Source of the DNA: Candidatus Puniceispirillum sp.
GTDB lineage: Bacteria; Pseudomonadota; Alphaproteobacteria; Puniceispirillales; Puniceispirillaceae
Direction of reading: 5' to 3'
Assembly (NCBI GenBank): GCA_028383305.1
Contig: JAOEVD010000006.1
Location: forward strand, 10,001 to 74,000
DNA: 64,000 nucleotides
Shown here: piece after piece, positions 1 to 9,599 of the stretch
Layout of the letters: each line of letters opens with the position of its first letter
Position numbering within the stretch: the first letter of the stretch is position 1
Position numbers and translations under genes: made by a program
The notes under the pieces: model-generated
The model's input: the letters and a program-made list of their open reading frames with translations, nothing else
What the model was told of the DNA's origin: nothing
Databases searched by the model: none

Positions 1-668
<668 letters not shown>

Positions 669-676
669 GACTGGTT

Positions 677-699
677 TGAACGGATAAATCCGTCAAACA
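677..699 (-). other. Leader hairpin just upstream of 16S rRNA
   Basis: On the rRNA strand TTGACGGA and TCCGTTCAA flank a short A/T loop, about 10 nt before the mature 16S 5' end. It probably belongs to the processing stalk of the precursor; the partner strand 3' of 16S is not in the window. Confidence 0.35.
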
Positions 700-773
700 T
701 GTCATCCTATTCAATCCATGTTCGTTAACTTTTGTTCAAAATTAGCGTTTTGAAATTCAACAGGCTGACTTTT

Positions 774-791
774 TAAATCACAAAGAACGAC
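774..791 (-). promoter_or_regulatory. Possible boxA antitermination site of the rRNA leader
   Basis: On the minus strand the leader contains GTTCTTTGTGATTTAAA, which resembles the boxA core (TGCTCTTTAACA) bound by NusB/NusE. It lies between promoter P2 and 16S, the expected place. The match is imperfect, so this is a suggestion. Confidence 0.35.
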
Positions 792-916
792 ACGTTATCA
801 CATACCGCTGCCCGCGAACTTCTTCCAAAATGCTTCCAACTTTTTAAAACAGCGCCTGAACGTTTGAGCCAAGCCCCTGGTTCAGTTCCCGTCCCTCATC
901 CGAGGCACCGGAGGCG

Positions 917-945
917 GGTATAGGCCTGCCGGAGCAGACTGTCTA
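917..945 (-). promoter_or_regulatory. rRNA promoter P2 (16S-proximal)
   Basis: On the minus strand TAGACA (940-945) and TATACC (917-922) are separated by exactly 17 bp and followed by a GC-rich discriminator (CCGCCTCC). An A/T-rich stretch (about 950-985) upstream could act as an UP element. The spacer carries GTCTGC and GCAGGC arms around a 4-bp centre. P2 sits about 250 bp before the 16S 5' end and repeats the sequence of P1. Confidence 0.75.
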
Positions 946-1041
946 GCCCTAAAATCTCTTTTTAGCGTCTTTATTTTTTAACCCTTACAGCATCAAGCTT
1001 CGGAGCCAAATCCGTTTCCCATTCCTGAACAACGGAGGCGG

Positions 1042-1070
1042 GTTATAAGCCTGCAAAAGCAGGCTGTCTA
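1042..1070 (-). promoter_or_regulatory. rRNA promoter P1 (16S-distal)
   Basis: On the minus strand TAGACA (1065-1070) and TATAAC (1042-1047) are separated by exactly 17 bp, with the same CCGCCTCC discriminator as P2. The spacer holds a perfect inverted repeat, GCCTGC-TTTT-GCAGGC. An A/T-rich stretch precedes the -35 box. It is 125 bp upstream of P2, giving a tandem promoter pair. Confidence 0.75.
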
Positions 1071-1085
1071 GCCCTAAAATCGGTA

Positions 1086-1530
1086 TTTGTGATCTTTTTT
1101 CAGAAAACCATGTTCTGGCGCGCTGAATATGAAAACAACCGGCGCTAACCAGATAAACCTGAGAGGATTACAACAATGTCTCCCCAATCACAGCTTTGAT
1201 ATAGCAGGTCTGTTTCAAGATGAACAGGTAAAAGATGCACACCAAACGGATAAATACCCATTTTTACTGCTTTTCTCAAATGGCCGTTAACGCCACCATT
1301 GCCAAACAGCGGCGGGATGGACCAGCAATCAAGCAAAGGCCCTACGTTTGGCAAGAGGTTATTTTGGCATCCTGAGCAAGCGACAAAATCAGATGATATA
1401 AATTTCCTAATCAACTGATTCATAGACAAATTAACTATATAAATTTTATTGAAATGATTGACTTCTTGTGAAAGCTGCGGCATGTAAAGGCTGCATTTAA
1501 ATGGCTTTTGAGGTCAATGGGGAAGTGAAG
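1086..1530. other. Intergenic region between rRNA promoters and the M23 peptidase gene
   Basis: About 445 bp without a convincing gene. A 112-codon open frame on the minus strand (1145-1483) has no ribosome binding site or recognisable product. The promoter of the peptidase gene must lie here but I cannot point to it. Confidence 0.5.
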
Positions 1531-2982
1531 ATGCGGGTAAACTGCATGACCAAACGGGCATTTCAAAGACCGCCTTATCGGGCTGTGATGTCAATTGCCG
1601 TAACCTGCCTTTTCGTTGGCAGTTCGGTCAACGCGCAGGCGGAAACAGGCGCGGCGCGCGAATCAGTCAAATCTCTTCATGTCGCTTTTGCGCCGATGGA
1701 ACCTGTTTTTCAAACCGCACCAGCCTTGCCAACAAGCCGTCCAGATCCGGCACTTGCCTATCCGGCAATCCCTGTTTCGATCATCCCGCCAGTTTCAAAA
1801 CCGGCACTTATTGACGTTCTTCCAAAATCAACCAAGATGATTGGCGAGATGATTCGGTCACAAACCGGATTGGAAAGTGGCCCTGAAACCGAATTGAAGC
1901 TTCGCAATGGTGAAGGTATTGCCGCCTTATTGCGCCGTGCCGGATATGATTCGGCATCAATCGCCAATGCAATCGACGCTGTTTCAGTCAAAGTTAACCT
2001 TCGCCGCCTGCAAATTGGCACTAAATTCCAGGTTGCATCGCAAGGATTTCGTTTTTCGACCAAGCCCGGACGCGACATTTATGTGATTCAGCATCCGACG
2101 AGTGGCTGGCTGGCGCTCACCGCGCTTCGTCCGACCGATCGCTATATGAATTTTTTCCAAGGCACGATTGACGATTCTATCTATCGGGCCGCGATGGCCG
2201 CTGGAATAAACGAAAGCGCCTTAAACGACTACACCCGTGTCATGGGCTTTTCTGTCGACTTCCAGCGCGAGATTCGAACCGGCGACCGATTCGAACTTCT
2301 GTATGAAACCGAGCGTGACAGCATTGACGGCAAAATCGTTGGTGGCAAGCTGCATTATGCTGGGCTTGTCCTGTCTGACGAGCAATTGGGGTTTTTCCGC
2401 TATGACGGCGATAAGGATGCCATTGGCTGGTATGATGAAAATGGCAATTCAGCTGCACGAACCCTTATCCGCACCCCGATTTCCGGGGCGCGGCTCTCAT
2501 CATCTTTCGGCCATCGCAAACATCCGGTTAGCGGCTTTAATGCCATGCATAAAGGTGTTGATTTCGCAGCACCACGCGGCACGCCGATCATTGCCGCCGG
2601 TTCGGGTGTGATTCGCGAGGCAGGCTGGAAAGGCAGTTTTGGCCGCTATATCCGAATCAGGCACAATGCCACTTATGATACAGCCTATGCACACATGTCA
2701 CGCATTGCGCCAAATATCCGCCCGGGATCGCGGGTGAAACAAGGTGAAATCATCGGATATGTCGGATCAACCGGCAGATCAACCGGCGCGCATCTTCATT
2801 ATGAAGTGATGGTCAATAACCGGCAGGTAAACCCAATGACCGTTCGCTTGCCAACCGGCGAGCGGATCGATGATCAGCATTTGCCAGCCTTTCGAAAAAC
2901 CCTCGCCGCCATTGATCAAGAAGTTTTGTCGCACGGCACCATCCGCTTTGCCGGTGACGTGACAATAAAAAACACACAATAA
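1531..2982 (+). CDS. M23 family murein endopeptidase, exported
   Basis: Predicted periplasmic zinc peptidase that cuts peptidoglycan cross-links, of the MepM/NlpD-like class. The C-terminal half holds the M23 (LytM) fold: first motif H-x3-D (His340, Asp344) and the second HLH (His421, His423), the usual zinc and catalytic ligands, so the enzyme looks active. Residues 1 to about 30 form a signal peptide ending near VNAQA. The middle part (about 100-260) resembles the N-terminal domain found in longer M23 proteins. An ATG at 1501 is also in frame, but 1531 has a good GGGGAAG site 5 nt upstream. It stands alone, read away from the rRNA genes. The substrate bond is inferred from the family. Confidence 0.88.
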   Translation: MRVNCMTKRAFQRPPYRAVMSIAVTCLFVGSSVNAQAETGAARESVKSLHVAFAPMEPVFQTAPALPTSRPDPALAYPAIPVSIIPPVSKPALIDVLPKSTKMIGEMIRSQTGLESGPETELKLRNGEGIAALLRRAGYDSASIANAIDAVSVKVNLRRLQIGTKFQVASQGFRFSTKPGRDIYVIQHPTSGWLALTALRPTDRYMNFFQGTIDDSIYRAAMAAGINESALNDYTRVMGFSVDFQREIRTGDRFELLYETERDSIDGKIVGGKLHYAGLVLSDEQLGFFRYDGDKDAIGWYDENGNSAARTLIRTPISGARLSSSFGHRKHPVSGFNAMHKGVDFAAPRGTPIIAAGSGVIREAGWKGSFGRYIRIRHNATYDTAYAHMSRIAPNIRPGSRVKQGEIIGYVGSTGRSTGAHLHYEVMVNNRQVNPMTVRLPTGERIDDQHLPAFRKTLAAIDQEVLSHGTIRFAGDVTIKNTQ

Positions 2983-3111
2983 CCGCGCATCTCTGACGCT
3001 AAATCCATATCAAGCCAGTGATATTGTGCATTTTGGCTGGCATTCCGCCATTAACGCTGGCTAGCGTCACTGTCATAACGCGGCATAAACATGGTTTAGG
3101 AGAACATATCC

Positions 3112-3873
3112 ATGCAAATTCATGAGCTTTGGCAATATCCGGTCAAGGGGTTTGGCGGCAACCAAATGCCTTTGGCCAAGCTGCAGCAAGGTGGCTATTT
3201 TCCGAATGACCGGCAATTTGCGATTTCGATTGGAGACGAAAAAACCGCCGCTGCCAGCGATGGGACATGGTTTCGCAAAGCACATTTCCTGCAATTAATG
3301 TCACATGAATTATTAGCCGAATATAGCTGCCGCTATGATGATGCCGCCAATCCCAGATTAGAATTGCTGCATCATGGCACCCTATGCCTAAGCATTGATC
3401 CGGCAGAGCCAGCCGATTGCCAGCGTTTCAAAGATTTCTTTTTCACCTTGCTTGGCAGCAAGCTTCGCGGAAAGCCGCGTTTGATGACGATGAAACATCA
3501 GGCCTATAGTGACCAATCAACAGCGCTGATCAGCATTGCCAGCAATGCCTCGCTCGACGCTTTTGCCGAAGCGACCAACACAAAGCCCGACAGCCGCCGG
3601 TTTCGGATCAATATCATTATTGATGGCGACACGCCCTTTGCCGAAGAGGGCTTGATTGGCAAAACATTACGCTGTGGTGATGCGCTGCTATTGGTCAAAG
3701 AACCCGTTGGCCGCTGCGCCGCAATCAATGTTGACCCGGCAACGGCCAAACGTAATCCAGACGATTATGTGCGCTTTATGAAAGCCCATTTCGGACATAG
3801 CAATCTTGGCATTTTTGCCGAGGTGATCAATGGCGGCATCATTCGGGTTGGCGATAGATTACAGCCAGCCTAA
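3112..3873 (+). CDS. MOSC domain-containing protein
   Basis: A 253-residue protein with the MOSC N-terminal beta-barrel (residues 1 to about 110, beginning with the typical HELWQYPVKG) followed by the MOSC domain. MOSC domains relate to molybdenum cofactor sulfurase C-termini and to YiiM/YcbX, which act in reductive detoxification or sulfur transfer to molybdenum enzymes. The conserved cysteine is Cys202 in a GRCAAINVDPAT context. An AGGAGA site precedes the ATG. No molybdenum enzyme gene is nearby, so the substrate is unknown. Confidence 0.85.
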   Translation: MQIHELWQYPVKGFGGNQMPLAKLQQGGYFPNDRQFAISIGDEKTAAASDGTWFRKAHFLQLMSHELLAEYSCRYDDAANPRLELLHHGTLCLSIDPAEPADCQRFKDFFFTLLGSKLRGKPRLMTMKHQAYSDQSTALISIASNASLDAFAEATNTKPDSRRFRINIIIDGDTPFAEEGLIGKTLRCGDALLLVKEPVGRCAAINVDPATAKRNPDDYVRFMKAHFGHSNLGIFAEVINGGIIRVGDRLQPA

Positions 3874-3960
3874 ATTAGGCCGATTACCGCCAGCTTTCCA
3901 TGCGGATTGCAGGTTTTTAACAGCATTTATGGCGTTGAAAACCTAGCAAAAATGTCGGTG

Positions 3961-4587
3961 TTAGGATGGTTGATCGCTATCTTGATCACCCTGAACCGCC
4001 TCGGCAAGCTGTGCCGGAGATAAGTTTGTGCGATCGTCTGCACCATTATTGGCCGCCCCATTTTTGGCAACGCCGTTGGCGTCAGCCCCGTTTTTGGGAG
4101 CACCATTGCGGGGGGTGCGCCGTTTTTTTGGAGCAGCGTCACCTGACTCAGCTACACCATCACCGCCATTAGGCTGTGCAGATGCCTGATTGGCATTCTC
4201 ACCAGCCGGCAAACCAGCCTCATCATTTTCGGCTGCGGATTCCTGATCACGCCGAGACTCGCCCAAAACGGCGTCGTCAACGGCGGCGTTGACTTGTTCT
4301 TGCTGGCGTTTGGTTTCAGCAACGCCAACAGCCGCTTGATGAAGCCGAAAATAATGATCGGCGAACTGCGTGTAGGCCTCAGCCGAAATCCGTTCACCCG
4401 ATGTCGCCGCGTCATGCGCAAGCGCCATATATTTTTCATGAAGCTGCTGGGCATTGCCCCGCAATTTCACGTCAGGGCCATTCGACTCATAGGATGTGTT
4501 GCGGTTTGGCACATGATTATGATTGCCACTCACATTTCCACGACGGCCACGACCACGGCCGCGTTTGGCGTTTTGAGGTTGTCTCAT
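3961..4587 (-). CDS. DUF4167 domain-containing protein
   Basis: About 208 residues. The first ~20 residues are very basic (GRGRGRR), suggesting nucleic-acid binding, followed by the conserved DUF4167 segment with LRGNAQQLHEKYMALA and the HYFR motif to about residue 90. The rest is low complexity, with repeated NGA units rich in Ala, Asn and Lys. DUF4167 genes lie directly after prmC in many Alphaproteobacteria, as here, which points to a role linked to translation; the function is unknown. A GTG at 4602 is in frame, but family members start at the MRQP-type methionine, hence 4587. It follows prmC by about 225 bp. Confidence 0.85.
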   Translation of the reverse strand: MRQPQNAKRGRGRGRRGNVSGNHNHVPNRNTSYESNGPDVKLRGNAQQLHEKYMALAHDAATSGERISAEAYTQFADHYFRLHQAAVGVAETKRQQEQVNAAVDDAVLGESRRDQESAAENDEAGLPAGENANQASAQPNGGDGVAESGDAAPKKRRTPRNGAPKNGADANGVAKNGAANNGADDRTNLSPAQLAEAVQGDQDSDQPS

Positions 4588-4657
4588 TGGGTTTGATACC
4601 ACATTCGTTATTAAAAACGGTTATCGATAAATTTAATCAAAGTCATTTCGGTTGCGG

Positions 4658-4816
4658 TTAGTCTATTAACGACAGCTCGACATAAAGCCGGTGCAAGCGA
4701 TCCCATTTCGTTAGGAAAGGCGCTGGCGTATTGGTGACCAAAATCACCCCGCCGCGATTGGCGATACCATAGCGTTGGCTTGATATTAATATCAAGGAAA
4801 ATATCATCCATTTCAC
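4658..4816 (-). CDS. Possible small protein after prmC
   Basis: A 52-codon frame begins with a GTG that overlaps the prmC stop codon and runs to a TAA at 4658-4660. Its codon choice (GCC, CGC, GGC, GTG, ACC) resembles that of neighbouring genes, and the start overlaps the upstream stop as in coupled genes. I do not recognise the product. A competing 66-codon frame overlaps it, so this may be chance or the remnant of a gene. Confidence 0.2.
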   Translation of the reverse strand: MKWMIFSLILISSQRYGIANRGGVILVTNTPAPFLTKWDRLHRLYVELSLID

Positions 4817-5724
4817 ATTTTAATTGAAAATGCGAGACAGCGCTTAATGCCAGCAAGATCACAATGGCTGTCGCGAAGCTGTAAATTCACTTTTTCCGCC
4901 GCGGCAGTGACGGCATTTTCCTGCCCACGCCCGATTTCAACAAACGCCATACCATCCACCGCAAGCACCGCCGCAAGTCGCGGCAAAAGCTGCGTCCAGC
5001 ACGCCATGCCATCAGCTCCGCCATCAAGCGCCAAGGCCGGATCAAAAGATCTCACATCCACCGCAAGCCCATCAATTTCGCCAGTCGGGATATAGGGCGG
5101 GTTTGACAAGATCACATCAAAATCGCCAATCGAGCCTAAATCATCATTAAAGCTATGTTCGGCAAACGCGGCGCGATCACCAAGACCGAGGCTAGCCGCG
5201 TTGCGCCTAGCCGTGGCCACTGCGTCGGGATTAATATCCATGCCGATACCTTCCGCCTTCGGCAATTCAGATAGTAACGCCAGAAGCAAACAACCACTGC
5301 CCGTGCCAAGATCAAGCAAGCGCAGAGGCCGATCCTTGCCCGCGTTACGTAATGCCCATCTTACAGCCGCTTCAATCAATGTTTCTGAATCGGGGCGCGG
5401 ATCAAGCGTTGCTGGCGATACGGCAAAGCGAAGTGACCAAAATTCACGCCAACCACGAATGCGGCTGATTGGCTCGCCCTCAAGGCGGCGTGCCACCATC
5501 ACCGCTAGCCGGTCAGCACAAACCTGATCCATTGGCGCGATATCTTCATGTGGCAAAACAGAGTCATCACGTCCCAAGGCCATACCAAGAAGACAACGCG
5601 CATCGGTCTTGGCACTGGCAATTCCGGCCGCGGCAAGGGTCTGCTCGAGACCATCAAGAATGATGCTGGCTTCTTGTTGGGCTGGCGAATCGGTTTTTTC
5701 GTGATCAACCGGCGTCACCATCAC
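4813..5724 (-). CDS. prmC: Peptide chain release factor N5-glutamine methyltransferase
   Basis: PrmC (HemK) transfers a methyl group from S-adenosylmethionine to the glutamine of the GGQ motif of release factors RF1 and RF2, raising termination efficiency. The sequence shows RPDSETL (110-116), the AdoMet-binding loop DLGTGSG (138-144), an acidic motif II (MDINPDA) and the signature NPPY (208-211) that contacts the target glutamine. At 303 residues it is slightly longer than E. coli PrmC, with a loose N-terminal extension. The start ATG overlaps the prfA stop (ATGA at 5721-5724), so the two are translationally coupled and enzyme and substrate are made together. Confidence 0.95.
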   Translation of the reverse strand: MMVTPVDHEKTDSPAQQEASIILDGLEQTLAAAGIASAKTDARCLLGMALGRDDSVLPHEDIAPMDQVCADRLAVMVARRLEGEPISRIRGWREFWSLRFAVSPATLDPRPDSETLIEAAVRWALRNAGKDRPLRLLDLGTGSGCLLLALLSELPKAEGIGMDINPDAVATARRNAASLGLGDRAAFAEHSFNDDLGSIGDFDVILSNPPYIPTGEIDGLAVDVRSFDPALALDGGADGMACWTQLLPRLAAVLAVDGMAFVEIGRGQENAVTAAAEKVNLQLRDSHCDLAGIKRCLAFSIKM

Positions 5725-6797
5725 ACCCCTTCGGCAAGACGCCGTGCCTGATCTTCGGACACAAGCGCGTCGACCACCTCGTCAAGCGCTTCGCCAGCAA
5801 TGACACGGTCGAGCTTGTAAAGCGTGAAATTGATTCTGTGATCGGTAACACGGCCTTGCGGGAAATTATAGGTTCGGATCCGCTCAGACCGATCACCCGA
5901 CCCAACCTGTCCTTTGCGTTCTGCAGCGCGTTCAGCCTCGACCCGCGCCCGTTCAGCATCATAGATTCGCGCGCGCAAAATCTTCATCGCCTTGGCACGG
6001 TTCTTATGTTGTGATTTTTCATCCTGCTGGCTGACCACGATGCCAGTTGGCAAATGCGTGATGCGAACCGCAGAGTCAGTTGTATTGACCGATTGGCCAC
6101 CCGGCCCCGATGCGCGAAACACGTCGATCCGAAGATCAGATTCTTCAATCTGAATATCGACATCTTCGGCTTCGGGAAGTACGGCAACGGTTGCCGCAGA
6201 TGTGTGAATACGCCCACCAGCCTCGGTTTCAGGAACACGCTGCACCCGATGCACACCCGATTCAAATTTTAACCGCGCAAAAACATCCTGCCCTGAAATG
6301 GTGGCCGTGGCTTCCTTATAGCCACCAATACCGGTTTCCGACACTTCCATCACTTCAAATTTCCAGCCATGTTTTGCGGCAAAGCGCTGATACATCGAAA
6401 ATAGGTTTGCGGCAAAAAGCGCTGCCTCGTCACCACCCGTTCCGGCACGTACCTCAAGAATGGCGTTTCGCGAGTCATCCTTGTCTTTTGGCAATAGTAA
6501 AAGCTGCAAGGCGGCTTGGGCTTCGGGAAGCTGTTCTTTAAGCAGATCGGCTTCGGCCTGCGCCATTTCCAGCATATCTGGATCATCACCCGCTTCGGCA
6601 ACCATGACAAGCGCATCAGCAAGCTCAGCTTCGATCCGGCGAACCAGCTCAATCTGCTCACAAACTGGACGAAGGTCGGACAGTTCGCGCGAAAATTGGG
6701 CAAGATCACTATTGCTCATATTCGCCGAATCCGACAGCCGGTCTTCGACTTCACGGCGGCGTTCAAGTACTTTATTCATTGATGAGTCGAGGCTCAT
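5721..6797 (-). CDS. prfA: Peptide chain release factor 1
   Basis: RF1 reads UAA and UAG in the ribosomal A site and triggers peptide release. The protein of 358 residues has the codon-recognition PxT element in the form PET, within [19 protein letters not shown], and the GGQ motif at 233-235, the same numbers as in E. coli RF1, which supports the start chosen here. A longer in-frame start at 6827 exists, but the ATG at 6797 has an AGGGAG site 7 nt upstream. It lies between hisS and prmC on the same strand. Confidence 0.96.
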   Translation of the reverse strand: MSLDSSMNKVLERRREVEDRLSDSANMSNSDLAQFSRELSDLRPVCEQIELVRRIEAELADALVMVAEAGDDPDMLEMAQAEADLLKEQLPEAQAALQLLLLPKDKDDSRNAILEVRAGTGGDEAALFAANLFSMYQRFAAKHGWKFEVMEVSETGIGGYKEATATISGQDVFARLKFESGVHRVQRVPETEAGGRIHTSAATVAVLPEAEDVDIQIEESDLRIDVFRASGPGGQSVNTTDSAVRITHLPTGIVVSQQDEKSQHKNRAKAMKILRARIYDAERARVEAERAAERKGQVGSGDRSERIRTYNFPQGRVTDHRINFTLYKLDRVIAGEALDEVVDALVSEDQARRLAEGV

Positions 6798-6883
6798 GCC
6801 AAAACTCCCTTTTTGGTCTTGTTTCAATCACTCTGAATTTGGCAAATCAAACGACGCGGCTGCCAGCCGCAAAAAGCCGTTCG

Positions 6884-8152
6884 CTATGGGGCGAGAAGGC
6901 TTTCGGCAATCGCCGCCGCAAGGCCACTGCAATTGTCCGGATCAAGTGGCAATTCCTGCTGGCTTCCATCGCCTAGATTGCGCAGCTGAACGGTGTTTTT
7001 GGCAAGCTCATCAGTTCCCATAATCACCGCAGTACGAACCCCGGCCTTATCTGCCTTTTTCAACTTTTTACCCATCGCGCCGCTTGTTGGCAGATCAATA
7101 TCAATCCCCGCATCGCGAAGCTGTTCGGCAAGGCGAAACGCTGCTTGGCGGGCGCCATCATCAGCCGTCAAAATCGCCACTTTAGGGTTATTTACCGACG
7201 CGGCTTCAACAAGCATGGCAAGCCGTTCAACACCAGCTGCCCAGCCAACACCGGCCACTTTTGGCCCGCCAAGCATTTCGGCAAGCCCGTCATAACGCCC
7301 GCCACCAAGAACCGTTCCTTGTGCGCCAAGCGATGTGGTGACAAATTCAAAAGCCGTATGACAATAATAATCAAGCCCACGAACCAATAGCGGATCAAAA
7401 ACCCACGCCACGCCCGCGCCATTAAGCGCGGCTGTCAAATCGGCAAAATGTGCCTTTGACACATCATTCAGATAATCTTGTAATCGCGGGGCATCTTGCA
7501 AGATCGCGCGGTCGCCAGCATCTTTTGAATCCAGAATGCGAAGCGGATTTACCGCAAGGCGGGTTTTACTGTCATCCGATAATTGATCGGCAAATGTTTC
7601 CAAATATTCAATCAAGGCCTCCCGGTAAGCCGCCCGACTGTCACCATCACCAAGCGAATTGAGATGAAGTTCACAATCATCAAGAACGCCAAGCGACGCC
7701 AGAAACCGCGCACCACAAGCAATGATTTCAGCATCGGCAAGCGAATCATCTGGACCAAGATATTCAATGCCTACCTGATGAAACTGGCGCATCCGGCCTT
7801 TTTGCGGACGCTCATAGCGGAACATCGGCCCTGCATAGAAATATTTCAACGGCAGGCTTTGCGTCAGCCCACCCGAAATCATTGCCCGCACAACACCAGC
7901 AGTATTTTCCGGCCGCAAAGTCAAGATTTCGCCACCACGATCAGCAAAGCTGTAATTTTCTTTGGTGACAATATCGCTGCCTTCGCCAAGTGGGCGTGAA
8001 AACACTTCGGAAAATTCAAAAATCGGCGTTGCCATTTCCTGAAATCCATAGCGCGCCGATGCCGTGCGCGCAGCGTCAATCACCAAACGATGTTTGGCCA
8101 TGCTATCGGGAAGAAGATCAGCGGTACCGCGGGCAGGTTGAAGTCGTGACAT
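6884..8152 (-). CDS. hisS: Histidyl-tRNA synthetase
   Basis: Class II aminoacyl-tRNA synthetase that charges tRNA-His. The 422 residues contain class II motif 2 (FRYERPQKGRMRQFHQVGIEYLG), the histidine A motif in VRGLDYYCHTAFEF and motif 3 (GVGWAAGVERLAML), followed by the C-terminal anticodon-binding domain. The length is typical. It follows ispG by 17 bp, and the order rodZ-ispG-hisS is also found in gammaproteobacteria, suggesting one transcript. Confidence 0.96.
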   Translation of the reverse strand: MSRLQPARGTADLLPDSMAKHRLVIDAARTASARYGFQEMATPIFEFSEVFSRPLGEGSDIVTKENYSFADRGGEILTLRPENTAGVVRAMISGGLTQSLPLKYFYAGPMFRYERPQKGRMRQFHQVGIEYLGPDDSLADAEIIACGARFLASLGVLDDCELHLNSLGDGDSRAAYREALIEYLETFADQLSDDSKTRLAVNPLRILDSKDAGDRAILQDAPRLQDYLNDVSKAHFADLTAALNGAGVAWVFDPLLVRGLDYYCHTAFEFVTTSLGAQGTVLGGGRYDGLAEMLGGPKVAGVGWAAGVERLAMLVEAASVNNPKVAILTADDGARQAAFRLAEQLRDAGIDIDLPTSGAMGKKLKKADKAGVRTAVIMGTDELAKNTVQLRNLGDGSQQELPLDPDNCSGLAAAIAESLLAP

Positions 8153-8169
8153 GGGCTTTAATCTGCTTT

Positions 8170-9294
8170 TTAAGTTTGTGTTGATGCCGCTTCGGCGGCT
8201 TTTAATTCGGCGACACGGGTTTCAACAAGATCGACCACATGTTCAACAATATCACCATTTGACAGGCGATGATCAGCCATACCTGACAGGTAAATCTGAT
8301 GTGTTCCTTTGCCACCACCAGTAAGCCCGATATCAGTTTCACGCGCCTCACCCGGCCCGTTCACAACACAGCCAATGATCGAAACGGTGATTGGCATATC
8401 AATATGTTCCAGCCGGTCTTCGATAATTTGCACGGTTTTGATAACGTCAAATTGCTGGCGCGCACAAGATGGGCAGGAAATAACCGTCACACCGCGGCGG
8501 CGAAGCCCAAGTGATTTCAGCATTTCATAACCGGCTTTCACCTCTTCGGTCGGGTCTGCCGATAAAGACACTCTTACCGTATCGCCAATACCGGCCCACA
8601 GCAGATTGCCAAGCCCAATGGCCGATTTAATCGTGCCTGCCCGCAGCCCACCGGCCTCGGTGATGCCAATATGCAGCGGGCAATCAATCACATCAGCAAG
8701 CTGTTGATAAGCAGCAACCGCCAGAAACACATCAGATGCTTTGACTGAAATTTTGAATTCGTGAAAATCATTATCCTGCAAAATCTTGGCATGTTCCAAG
8801 GCAGATTCAACAAGCGCTTCAGGGCAAGGCTCGGCATATTTTTCAAGAAGATGCTTTTCCAGCGATCCGGCATTAACGCCAATACGCATCGAACATCCAT
8901 GATCACGCGCCGCCTGCACCACCTCGCGCACGCGCGCCGCATTGCCAATATTACCAGGGTTAATCCGCAAACAGGCGGCACCCGCCTTGGCTGCCTCGAT
9001 GGCGCGGCGATAATGGAAATGGATATCAGCAACAATTGGAACCGGGCTTTGCGCGCAGATGGTTTTCAGCGCCGCGGTGCTATCTTCATCAGGGCAGGAC
9101 ACCCGCACAATATCAGCACCCGCCGCCGCCGCCGCATTGATTTGCGCCAAAGTGCTGTCAATATCACTTGTCAGGCTGTTGGTCATGGTTTGCACCGAAA
9201 TTGGCGCATCGCCGCCAACCGGAACTGATCCGACCATCACCTGACGACAGCGACGGCGCTCAATTGTTCGATAAGCCCGATAAGCGTTTGACAC
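8170..9294 (-). CDS. ispG: 4-hydroxy-3-methylbut-2-en-1-yl diphosphate synthase
   Basis: IspG (GcpE) is the penultimate enzyme of the MEP isoprenoid pathway, reductively opening the cyclic diphosphate to HMBPP with a [4Fe-4S] cluster. The cluster ligands are visible as CPSC in the C-terminal part and a further cysteine in GCVVNGPGE. The N-terminal TIM-barrel begins with the conserved [16 protein letters not shown] and [12 protein letters not shown] at 9294 preceded by TTGGAG at 7 nt is the better start; a longer frame begins with a GTG at 9324. About 374 residues, normal for the bacterial short form. Confidence 0.95.
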   Translation of the reverse strand: MSNAYRAYRTIERRRCRQVMVGSVPVGGDAPISVQTMTNSLTSDIDSTLAQINAAAAAGADIVRVSCPDEDSTAALKTICAQSPVPIVADIHFHYRRAIEAAKAGAACLRINPGNIGNAARVREVVQAARDHGCSMRIGVNAGSLEKHLLEKYAEPCPEALVESALEHAKILQDNDFHEFKISVKASDVFLAVAAYQQLADVIDCPLHIGITEAGGLRAGTIKSAIGLGNLLWAGIGDTVRVSLSADPTEEVKAGYEMLKSLGLRRRGVTVISCPSCARQQFDVIKTVQIIEDRLEHIDMPITVSIIGCVVNGPGEARETDIGLTGGGKGTHQIYLSGMADHRLSNGDIVEHVVDLVETRVAELKAAEAASTQT

Positions 9295-9496
9295 TTTTGC
9301 ACTCCAAATAATGGCGCAGCGCACCCCCGTTGAATCTGCCCCATTCTATAACCTGTTCGGCGGGCAAGCGCCAGATCAATGCGTCACTTTGTTCAGATGG
9401 GGTGTTGCGATCAATTTCCAAGATGGCTGGCAGGCTATAAAATTTGCCCCGCCATCGCCGCGCAAACAGGCAAAGCCCCGATGAAAAACGCCAACA
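9260..9496 (-). pseudogene. Coding-like open frame without a start codon, between rodZ and ispG
   Basis: A 78-codon frame with codon choice like the neighbouring genes opens right after a TGA at 9497-9499 and runs into the 5' end of ispG. It has no ATG or GTG near its beginning. A short signal-peptide-like frame (ATG at 9497, stop at 9435) lies over its first part in another frame. This pattern would fit a small exported protein gene broken by a frameshift, but I do not recognise the product and chance cannot be excluded. Confidence 0.2.
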
Positions 9497-9599
9497 TCAC
9501 AGAGAAACCTTAAAATCGGGATCGCGCCCCAAAATATTTGGAAACAATCATATCAAGACAGGAAAAAGCAAAACAGGGAAAACCGGACTGCGATAAAGG

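Noticed and set aside
1145-1483. 112-codon open frame on the minus strand upstream of the M23 gene
   Set aside because: No ribosome binding site, no recognisable product, and unusual composition; it lies behind the rRNA promoters and looks like chance.
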